Assembly (NCBI RefSeq): GCF_000002075.1
Contig: NW_004797486.1
Location: 564,883 to 628,882, forward strand
Source: Aplysia californica
Lineage: Eukaryota; Mollusca; Gastropoda; Aplysiida; Aplysiidae
DNA length: 64,000 bases
Direction of reading: 5' to 3'
Translations under genes and position numbers: made by a program
The notes under the pieces: generated by a model
What the model was told of the DNA's origin: nothing
Seen by the model: only the letters and a program-made list of their open reading frames with translations
The model's database searches: none
Shown here: piece by piece, positions 48,301-60,300 of the stretch
How the letters are laid out: each line of letters opens with the position of its first letter
Numbering within the stretch: the stretch's first letter is position 1

Positions 48301-51300
48301 GTCAGGGGAAAAAATCCTCCCCTTCTTTTCGAGGCAGTGTCTTTGGTCAAGTCCTCTGTCTTTAAATTGACTGGTTCTTAAGTCTTTGTTAGCTTTTAGA
48401 AAATGTTTAGTTAGAAGCTGTTATTGTTTGTAGCATCTAAAAAGCAAGCTGCTATGCAGTGGTTCTCCCCTTTGGTAGCCAAATGGTGATCGCGTATATG
48501 GCCCTTGATATGCAATCTGAGTTTTCTTTAACCCCCCCCGGGGCGGTGCTACTGACTGAAGTGTCTTAAGGCCATTCCCAAAGGGGGGACATTAACCATG
48601 TTCTTATGCCCATAGAATTGTAATTGTAAATGGGCTGATTTATCTATGTCATGCTCATAACTGTGCCTGAACTGCATCAGGGAACTGCTGCCTTTTCTTT
48701 CCTAATCCTTACTATCGTCATTTTCCCTCTATTTCTTTTGTATGTTTGTCACACTCTTGTGACCTGCTATTTCCGGGGTGCCTTGATAGTTGAAGCAGAG
48801 AGGTGAGCAGAGTTAGTCTGATTCCCTGTAAGGACTTCTATGTTGACATCCACCCCTTGGCACTCATATGACCTTATGCAGTTGTGAGCGCCATAAAACC
48901 TCTACTAAAACAAAACAGTACGTTTTCTTTCAAGGTGTGATTTCATATTGGTTTTTGTAATATAAAAAGGTTTTCTTTTAAGAAATGAAATATCTTTAGT
49001 TAAGGAGAAAAAATGAGCAGAATTGTTATTATGCCATTTGTGCCCTTCCCCAGTCTGGTTTCTGTGATGGGTCTCCTGGAGTCCAGCTCTGTGGTGTTAG
49101 TAGCCAGTATGCTTATTTCCCCTCTCATGGTGAGTCAAGGCTTATTTTCAGTTTTAGTTTCAGGAAAACCAGCATATTCAACTCAATGTGAATTATTTTA
49201 GAGAGGGATGTATCCATGTGTTCATATATTACTACAGTGGAATCCTGTTATAACGAGAGGGAGGGGACCGGTGTCAAATGTCCGTTATAGCAAGATTCTC
49301 GTTATAAGGGACCCAGTAATAAATTCAAGGAAAATGGTAAAGTAGGCCTAATCTATGAGTCTGGTTTTCGGTTTATTTCTTTTTGTAATCTCCCCTGAGG
49401 ATGATTTGGTTCAACATGACCTTTAAGTCTTACTTGATCAAAAGTGGAATCAGGTTTCTTTATCAAACGCTAGCGATATTGACAGCTCGGCGTTGGTGAT
49501 CAGAAAGAAAGTTCTCTAGGCTAGGCCTAACTCGCCCGCTGTGTTGTCCCCCACCCCACCACACCCTGTGGTGCGTTCCGTCTGCTTGCGCACAAAGGAA
49601 ACATACCACACCCCGCCCACGTCACACGTGCACTCTGTCCATCACAGTACAGCACTATGACCTCTCCATCCCCGCATCGGTGAAGTGAGAGGCGTGGTAG
49701 ACCTAGATAATCTAGACTCTACTGGCCTATCACACAATGCATTCTGCTTGTCTGTGCATGCCACACTCTCCCCACTCATTCAATCAGGCCTTCATTGTTG
49801 GCACTCGTGGGCTCTCTCATTCTTTGTTTCGCTAGATCACCAACAAGTTTCTCAACTGGCGAGGTTTTACATTAATAAATAGCCTATGCACTGTGCACAG
49901 CAGCAGCTATATTACGGTATAACTCCCGTGTTTGTCCGATTGCGCTATAGCAGTATTTTATTTACAAAGAGAAAGAAGGGGAAAAAACGGGGTTTTAGAA
50001 TAGTGTCTTAATAACAGACTTCTCGTTGTTTCAGGACTCGTTATAAGTGAATTCCACTGTATGCGTGTGTATTTATATAAATGCATACGTGCGCAGGCAC
50101 ACACACACAAACAAACACACACACACACAAATAGAATATCTTTTAAAAAGTGGACCTATTTAAAGGGCAATAACTTGGTCATCTTTGCATCAAATTAAAC
50201 AAAACTTCGAAAAAAATAAAATTCAACAAAGGATATGCTAAATATATCGATATGAAGAAAATCAATCTGCGTGTTCGAGAAATAACGAATTAAAACAAAT
50301 TCAACCAAAATTGAGGAAAACGTAAAACTGAACTTCCTGAAAGAAATCAGATACAGGGACATGATTGGCTAGTACTGGTTTCAGAACGAAGATGGTAAAA
50401 CCATCACCATCACATTATAGGGATATTTCACAATGCTGAAAAAGTTTGGAGAAGTTTTGGGAAAGGGGGAGGGGGAGAGAGGGAGAGGTTATGTAATTGA
50501 GGAAGCCTGGTTTCATACATCGAAAGTGGCCTTTGAATGATTGCAAGGATGTTTTGAGACGTCATGTAAGCCGAGAGCTTACAAATTAATAGTCACTCGC
50601 TATTCTTTTGACTTGAACACCTCAATTGTTTGCCCTGTTTTTTGTGGTTTTGGGTTGTTGCTTTTTGACAGAGTCTGTGGAAACAACTCGCAAACAATCA
50701 AACATTTGAAACCCAATGTTGAACTGGAGATCTAAAGGATCTACCCAAAAACATACCACATGGCAATTCAGAATTTCCAGTAGTGTATGTGTATGTGTAT
50801 TTCCAGAATATGTGACAAGCTTTTGTGTAAAGGAAGTCAAAATAAGTTTAGTCTGGATAAAAAGTAGCGATAGTACTGTAGGAGACATCTCTCCTTGTAC
50901 CTTATGACTTGTGTTTTGTAGTATAAAAAGTGAGTTCACCTTTGTCACAGGCTCTGTCTCACAATAGAAGTCAATCAACGACCATGTGAATGAATGGTCA
51001 ACTTCTCACTTATCATTGTGCTGTCCAGATGTCTTAACCTACTATGTTAAACGTAGTCCGGCTTGATAGATGGTCATTACCTGGAGCGTCTATACATATT
51101 ATATTTGTGAAAGTCCGTCACTTTGGCCGCTTAAAACTTACGAACGACTTAACTTTCGAATTTGAAAAAATTAACTGTGGTTCAGAATTATTTAAAGGGT
51201 GCACAGTTTTATTGAGGAGTCTGAAGTCACTGTAGTTTAATTTTCAGTTTTTCATTAGTTTCGTTTAGATCTAATCTTGGGAAAGTCCGTCTTCTTAGAC

Positions 51301-54300
51301 GTCTTTGTGAACAAGTGAGGCTTCAGTTCATAAGCTGTGCGCACTGGTTCCACAATGTCTTGACGATCGACGATTATTTTAAGTACGTTCATCGAACGTG
51401 TATCCACAACATAAATAGCCACCACATTCCCAGTAGTTATTTGACAATTTCAGTTCCATATAAATTTGTTGTTCAAGGCATAAATACACAATTGATTGAT
51501 TATTAAGAAATTGCAAGGTTTTGTGTTTCACTCAGTTTGAGTTTAAATTTTTAAAACTTGATATTTTTTTAAGATGTAAGTTCCTAACAAGTATGATTTT
51601 CATCATACTGACAAATGTGACTTTCCTCTGGTTGAATTTTATTTATTGGAAGTTGAGTTGAAATGGTCCAAAGATAACCGAGTTATTATTCTTTAAATGG
51701 GTACTCTTTTATTTCAGTTATCCGGTATGTATGTATATATACACACACGTGTACGTATGTATAAACTTTCAACTGCTGTGGAGGTATCTTTGACAGGTGA
51801 AAAATGTCCCAGGAAACTTTTGAATTTTTTAAACATTATTTGAGAAGACAAGGTACTCAATCCGGCCTACCAATGGTAAAAACTAGAAAAAGGCTCAAAG
51901 TTATCCACCAACTATACCTGCTCAAAACGGGGTGAGAACAAGGTTTTTTTGGCCCATTTGGCTAAATTGGTGGAATCATTACGTTTTTGGGTTTTTTATT
52001 TGACAAAAATATGATCGTAACTCCCCTGATTTTAAAAAATCTCTTTGCCATTTAACTACCTGAATCCATCCCCATCCTCCCACAATATAAGAAAAACAAT
52101 CCAACCCTGACAATCTACATATCCTCACTGCATCACAAGCAGCTGTCTTACACCCACTGTTCACAGAACCCATTGTACAATAGTTGCCGAGTGCTACTTA
52201 ACCCTTTAAAAAAATATTAGTAGGTCTAAAACCAGGAGTAAAGCAAACGTCAGTTTGACACGATGGTAAGAAATTCCTGTGCTTTGTTTATGTCAATGAA
52301 AATTTAAAAAATATAATGGATAATTGTTTGAAACAATCAGCTTTGACACTCAATATGGTGTGTAGTGATGCATAATCAGGGTCAAAGGCTTGTGATATGG
52401 TCCTTCGGTTTCTTTTGTGTTTGCAATAGTCAACCGGCCGAGACCTCTTTCATTCCATAAGGCTTCTGTTTATGTTACATTCATCCTTGAAACTGCAACC
52501 CCTGTCCTTGACACATCTGGGAAAAATACTATCCATGGCCATAATATTACAAATTTTTAAGCCAGAAAATTAATTTTTTTAACTTGTTGGTTACTAAAAC
52601 ATATGCAGGTGGATAAGCTGGCTTGCTCTAGCCTAATAAATCCCCAGGTCAGTTGACTCTTTTAACTTTACCAATTGGCTTTCTTTACTTTGTGACAGGG
52701 ACCTATCCTGGCTGGTGTGTTTGGTACTGTGATCAGCAATGAACAGCTGCGGAATCTTGGATGCAAGTCGGAGATCAAGGGTCTTGTGTTGTGTATACTT
52801 GTAGGCAAGTTTGGGATTTTTTATTGGTTTTTTTTATTCCAACATGGTTCTTTTGGTTACAGTGTCAATTATCTGTTTAATAACATAAATCAATTAACTG
52901 TGAGAAAAAAGAGTTTATGAATTAACATCGCAACTACTGCTAAAGGCATGTTCTATTCTTCATCTTAGAAAATAATGATAGTACTAATAATAATAATTGC
53001 CTTTATGTAATGCCTATCCATGCTCTACAGCATGCTCTGTGTGCTTCACAATTATCATTATCATGGCAGACCCGAGGATTCTCAGAAACATTTTCAGCTG
53101 TCCGATATGCATAAGGTGCAAGCAGCTTATTAAGCACTCAAACACATACAAACTGACAAGATCTTTCATTGTCTATTGGCTAGTAGTACCCATTTCTACC
53201 TGAGTGGAATGAGGAAAATTCATGTAAAGTGCCTTTTCTAAAGGCACAACGTGAGGCCCCTGATGTCATTCAAACCCTCAACCTTTCTGTTGCTTGCCTA
53301 ACAGCCTAATCACTATTCCACTGACACCACGTAAAATAGTTATTGTTCTTACTGTTTCTATTATCCTGTCAGACTTTTCCCCAACTGTTCTTCTCATTCT
53401 CTCCCTCCCCACCTTCCCCCTCCTGCCCGTCCCCAGGTTCCCCATCACCAAAGAAATAACCATGGCCATGTTTTACACCACTTTGTTCTATGACCAGGAT
53501 TTCTCACTGGCTTCATCCCGGCAGTCCTGGAGTTGGGCGGCTTGAGCTGGAGGTCAAGTGACAGTTGGCCCACTTTCGAGATGTCTTCCAGGTAAGAGCT
53601 TAGGTGCTCAATCATCTTCACTCATAACTGTTCTTCAAACCACGTTTGAAATTGGCCAGTGGAATCTGTCGTCTCAAGTTTCGAAAAAGCGGTGCCAGCT
53701 GCATTTTCAGTTTGAAAGTATGATGGGGGGGTTTTTTATTAGTTCTCGTGGCCTAATCTTAATACGTGTCTCTTCATTCAGAAAAAAATGTGTGACAACT
53801 CAGTGTCATGTAAGTTCATTAACTCACTTGAGTCTATTCCCGTGTATTTACAGGACGCCCGTTGGCCTAACCCCATGTATTTATGGGATGCATTTTATCA
53901 ATCGATATCTCTGGTGTTTTTCGGTTACAAGCTACGAGAAGCGTCAAGCCGACAGTTAACCCATTTGTTTCGTTTCGTAAAAAATTTGGTGAAGTTATGT
54001 GCGATGCTTTTTTAAGCAGTCACCCCCCGCTTTGCGATATTTGGTTTTATTACAAATTGGGGGGGGGGGAAAAATTGTGTAACCCCCAATATTGCTATTT
54101 CAAAATATTGATAAAATAAAAACTATTTGGACAAATTGATGCAGTTTTCTTTTCTGTAAGAGCATGTCTTTCCTTCTCTTGTTGCACTTGTTGCATTTTA
54201 AAAATTGTGATAGCCTTCGCAGTCTTTTTGTGGTTAACGCTTCAATATACTCCAAAAGCGTCCGGCTGCAATGGTTGTTGGTTGAAAAATAGCTCAGGCT

Positions 54301-57300
54301 CAAGTGAGTTAACACTTTTCACCCATGCAACGCGTGCTGCAACACTTATCCCCATGGAACTGGATATAGGTGCGGTACACGCTACATATCACACCGTTTC
54401 CAATTGGCGTCCCCGATCATGGGGAAAAGGGACGGCTTCTTACAGTCGCTGATCGGCGTCCCGTGGGGGCATAGTGTTAACTTGATAAGGCATGTTTACA
54501 ATGGGAGCAAGTTCAGTAACTTACATAGTATTGAATACGATCTGTAGCCAGGACTACTTTTTGTCTCCACAGAGGCAGTCTGAGGTCTTTACCGGTTGGC
54601 GTACTTATCGCAATCCCGTCCGGTGCTGGGGTGGCACTTTCCATTCTGGGAGGTAAAGTTGGCTCCCTGGTGGGTGTGGCCATCTCTGCTTCTCTGCTGC
54701 CACCTGCTGTCAATGCTGTGAGTCCCTTTTGTCTGATCTAATGCAGGTGCTGAGTGGACTCTCCATTGTGGTCTGCTCCTTCTGCTTCTTTTTCAGCTTT
54801 GTTATATTTGTACCATTTTCCTGATGCAATGTGTCCATTTTTAAGCTGGCTCAGGGTTAACTCTTGTGCTGCGTCTGTGCCGAGATGCGAATCTTATCAA
54901 CAACCGATTACGTCGGACGTGCCGGGCAGGCCGCCGGGGTCACTCATTGTGTACTTTTGGCGTACAGCGCACGCGCCGGGAAACGTGTGTTTTCGCCATG
55001 AATACCGCGGGAGTGTGTGAACGATGATGAAAATCACGCTCTATCTTTCATAGCTTTCTATAAATAAAGTGTTACAAACACATGAATAACCCCCTCTCAC
55101 AAGCTGATAAGACATTACGAGTAGAAGCTGATAAGACATTACGAGTAGTTACGCCCATTCGAATAACCTTTCTGGACGCTCTTGTTGTTATGAATGACCT
55201 GAGGTTCGAAAGGGGATAATATAGGTCAATTTCCGAATGTTTTACACTCAAATTGTTCTTTGTACCTGCACAATTTTATTCAAAACTATCAAACAAGCTT
55301 ATTTTTTATCAGGTAGTATCATTTCATACAAAATCAAGCTCATTTGAAAGATTTTGTATAGAAAAATGGAAGTCTTGTTTCCTGACTATCCTTTCAAGCT
55401 CCTCAAGGCTAAGTGGGTCAATTTCTTCTATAATTTCATTGAACGAACATCTAGAGCTACCAATTTGGCATGTTTTGAATGAGACGTATGCCTCGATTAC
55501 GAACGAAAGCAGGCGGTTCTAGAAGAAGGCCACAAACGCACACAAACTCAAGCAGACTGATGCACACACACTTGACCTGCGTGAATGGGGATCCGACTCG
55601 GGACCCGAATGACACGTAAGATGATGCACGCTGCACGTGCGCTGAGCCAGGGCTACACTGATTTGGGACCAGAACGTAGGCGGGGTGCCGAAATAGGCTT
55701 ATCGGGCTACATTAGCCCGGCTTCCGCAGGACGAGGGTTAAAGACAATTCTACAACTAGGTACCTATTCTTAAGATATAAGGCTCTTTTCTGGCATGATC
55801 ATTATGCGCCATATAGTGTCACATGGAAAGAAAGTTGGCTTACATTTAATTGGAATGGGAAATGATAGTTTTCAGACTGCATCAGGCATATTTCCTTCTT
55901 ACAACTAAGTTATTTTTCGATAAGTATTTTCTTTGAATTAGAATGGAAATGGAAGTTTAAATTCAGAAGTTTGTAACTTAACTCCTCTTCTGCTACTGTG
56001 CTGAGAGTGTGTCTTATCTACTGATAAGACCCAACTTCTTACCGCCAGCATTCTCGGCGGGTCGCCAGGGTCACCCAGCGGTCAGAGCATGTACTGTAGT
56101 GTACAGCAAGTGGCCCTGGAAACGTGTGTTTTCGTCGTGAATACCATGGGGGTGTGTTAATTGATGATGAAATAAAACTCTATCTATTATAGCTTTCTAT
56201 TTATAAAGTGTTACCAACACATAAATAACCCCCTCCCGTAAGTTGATAAGTCATCATGAGTAGTTACGCCTGTTTGAATAACCTTTTAGACGCTTTTGTT
56301 GTTACGAATGATCTGAGATTCGAAAGTAAATAATATAGATCAATTTCTGAATGTTTTGCTCTCAAATTTCTCTTTTCACTTGCTCAATGATTTTCAAAAC
56401 TATCAAATAAGCTTATTTTTATCAGGTAATATCATTTTATGTCAAATCAAGCTCATGTGAAAGATTTTGTATAAAAAAATGGAAATCTTGTTTCATGGTT
56501 ATTCTTTCGAGTTCCTCATGTCTATGTGGGTCAGTTTATTAAAATGTCATTAGACGAATATCTAGAGCTTCCAACTTGGCGTGGGTTGAATGAGACGTAC
56601 GCTTCGGTTTCAAACCAACACAGACGGGTCTAGAAGCAGGCCACAAATTCACACAAACCCAAGCAAGACTGACACACAAACACATTGAGCTGAGAGAATA
56701 CGGGACCCGCCCATCACATGGAGAGCGTTCAGTGCACATACGCTGAGCCGGGGCCGCACAGATCCTGGACCAGACGGAAGAGGAGGATGCCAAAATATGC
56801 TGATCAGGGAACATAAACCCGACTTCTGGGAGACGGGGGTTGGGTTGGAGATGATCCGTAAACTCTTTTGCTTTGTCAACTTCACTTTTGTGCCCTTTTT
56901 AACACTTTGCCCCCCACAGGACGCCGATCGGCGACGGTAAGAAGCCGTCCCTTTTCTCCTCGGGACGCCGATCAGCACAGATGTGATATAGCGTGTACTG
57001 CACCTGTATCCTGGCCCGTGGGGATTAGTGCTGCACGCTCTGCACGCTCTGCACGCTGCGTGGGTGGAAAGTGTTAATGAAGGAGAGGAGAGTAACTATC
57101 TATCTTTTGAAAATCTTAGATCTGAAGGCTTGTACTCAAAATTTACTGTGAACAGTGGATCAGCATGTAATTCTATCATCCAAGGAATCAGTTTCCGATA
57201 CTGCTTGACAGGTTTGATTCATGACTGTTATAAAAATATATAAATAACATGATTTAATGATTTCCGGGTTTTTTCCTGTATTTATGCGAAAAGACTATAT

Positions 57301-60300
57301 ACTGGGAAAAGTGAACTCATTAACCGTGTTTATTGTTCTCTCTATTTTACCGTAGGGTTTGCTGTGGGCCAATGCCATTGTTGTGTCTATCTCACCACCA
57401 CTTACAGTGCACAGGGTAGGTCTACTGTTGTGTGTTAACGGTTAAGTGTGTGAAGACTTAAGTTTCAAGGTTCAACATATTTCCTATGCTACTGTATTCT
57501 GCCAGCTCATAAAAAATCAGATCATTCAAATGGCGTCTCCTCTGATCATATCTTCTTGGTAGAAAAACTCTCAGCTTGATTGAAGTCATATGTGAGGCAT
57601 CATAGTGAAATCAAGCGCTCTTCAAAATAATGAAATCGAAGAAACGGGTATTTTTCCTCCAGTTTGGCAATATTTATAGCATTTTTGCTTTTTTGGCACA
57701 GCACCTGTTATGTCCTTATAAAAACACTTCTTCATGTGACTTTTACTGAGAAACGTTGATTAAAGGCTCGAAATATAATATGTAATTTTTTAAAGTTTGA
57801 GTGACCTCCAAGCTATTGAAGTTACCATCTTTGACAGCTATTTTCTCGCTAATTTTACTACTGAAATAAGGAGACCCTTCCTCTTTCAATCGCAAATATA
57901 TTGACTTCTATTCGACATAGATGTGGGGGTTTTTTATCGAAAGCAAGGCAAATAAAAAGGCTTTCAATTGATTCCATTAACTCCACATGACCACATATTA
58001 TGGCATTGTACTTGACTGGTTTCAGTATTGTTTGAGTGTGTAAATCTTCTCTTGTAATTATTGATGATGTTCAGTCTAATGTGTCCTCTCTAGAACCGTG
58101 CAGAAAATCTCACATATCACCATGCATTTCCTTGTGTGTGCTAATGACTCACAAATTTATAAATCAGTTGTACCAAGTCAAGTAAAACTTTCGTTTAAAG
58201 ACATAAGAAATGTTTTGAAGGCTCTAAGGTCATGAATGGAAAAGAACAAATCAAAAAGGAAAGGCAGGCATTACTTGTGCCACTAGACAAAATTATACCT
58301 TCTGGATATAAGTTTTTATGTCCATGCAAGTGATTATCTGCTGTGAGTCTTATGTCAAGTGCCATGGGTCCACATGGTGGTTCGCGGGTACAACAAAAAC
58401 TGTTTATTACTGTTTGCTGTTGTTTTTTGTTATTATCGTTATTATTAATATTATTGCTGTTGTTGTTGTTTTTGTTACTTGGAAAATTTCAGTTCTACAA
58501 ACTTGGCAATATCTAATTAGCATTGAAGAGATTGCAGACTGTATATAGATATTTTCCTTTGTATTGTATTAGATTTATTTGAAAATGTCTCTTTCTCTCT
58601 GTCGATCTTTCTGATCCACTCTTTTCAATTAGTCTCTGTACCTTTATCTGTTCAGTCTATCCTCTCAAGTTCAAGACAAGAATAACCCTTAAAGGGAGGA
58701 GCTACCCTTGGGGACCATTTTCTATGTTTGTTGCCCGAGTTCAAATCTAAGTACACTTTACACATATAAGTTAAACATATTAAAATATCTTGATACGCAG
58801 TTTTATTTTGGCATGGCTACAGCGGTTGCTATGGCAATAGCTGCCATCTTGAAAATAAACAGTGAATTTCAAATCCCTAAGGCTTTCTTATTTACTGACC
58901 AAATTTGGTGAGAGTATACCTGAATCAGACCCTATCAGAGTAACTGCAAGTTTTTTTCAATAAGTGCAAAAGGAAAAAAAAAGATAATTTTCCCAAAGTG
59001 GAAAAAGATTTTTCTAAGTTTAGGTTGCGTAATCGCTTGCCAATTGAAAAGTGTTATTTTTTTCGCAAATATCTCTCTGTTACATTGATGGTAGCCTCGC
59101 CATCTATGTTACCTGAAAGTTTCATGTCAAAAGAATGAAAACTAAGGAAGGAGTAGGGAAAAAACTGCAAAAAAATTACATTTTGCGAAAAACAACAATA
59201 ATTGTGAAAAATCACTATATTAACCCACCCTCATGTTTTCAAAGTCAATTTACCAGGAGAATAAAGACTTTCTCAATTGTCTCCATGCTATTTTTAGACA
59301 AAAAACTAGTTGATCTTCAAAAATCAGCCAACATAAAATTTGCATAGTCTGACTCAAAATCTGCAAAATCAGGGGTCGCTCCTCCCCTTAACGGCAGGGA
59401 AAAAAGATATTAGATGCAACAAAGCGGATATTAAGACAAATTTCAGCTCTCAGCCTGGGCATACCAAGAACATGATCAGCAGTCATGAAGTGGGGTGCAG
59501 GGAAAGTGGATTGTTCCATTCATTAGTGTCTCTTCCTGGGCAAAAAGTTTCTGGATCCGCGTTCTGCATTATACGTCGGTGGCCTAGTGGTTAGGCTCTC
59601 GGACTGGCAACCGTAAGGTCGTGGGTTCGAATCCCGTCCTTGGGAAAGGCACTTTACACGAATTTTCCTCACTTCACCCAGGTGGGAATGGGTACCCGGC
59701 TATAGACAGCGAAAGATCTTGTCAGTTTGTTAGTGTTTGAGCGCTTAATCGGCTGCTTGCACTGTATGCTTCCCGGGAAGCTGAGAATGTTTCGGAGTGT
59801 TCTATGGTCTGTTGGGGTAATAATATAGTGTAAAGCGCATAGAGCCTGCTGTTGAGCGGGGATATGCGCTATACAAATGCTATCTATTATTATTATTATT
59901 ATACGATTAGTGAAAAAAGCACACACACACACAAAAAAATGCGTTACTGTATGCTACATTACTGCAGATGATCTAGATTGCTTGGGAGGTTTTTTTTGTA
60001 CTATCTGAATTTTTTTAATGGCTTTCTCTTTCGGAGCCTTTAGATTAAAGTAATTTAGAGTTGGTTTTATTAATATACAATTATATTTATTATTATTAAT
60101 TATTATTATTATTTATTATTATAATCAGCACTTTTATCATTGTGGATTTTGAAATGATTCGATTAAGTCTATCCGGCTCATGCTTCTTATCATTTAGATG
60201 CTGCAGGTTATTGGAAGGCACATCAGTATGGTTTGCTCAAATTGCTTGTCCTCTCTGAAGTTGCAGTCTAATTTGATGTGTTTGGATTTGCCTCATGAAT

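Noticed and set aside
53294-53545. Longer exon using the acceptor near 53438
   Set aside because: Starting there breaks the phase with exon 9 and the family match; the acceptor at 53495-53497 fits both.
56539-56978. Minus-strand frames of 91 and 109 codons
   Set aside because: They lie within large MITE copy B and the small MITE; no family match.
59575-59645. Second tRNA-like sequence
   Set aside because: Head of another SINE-A copy.
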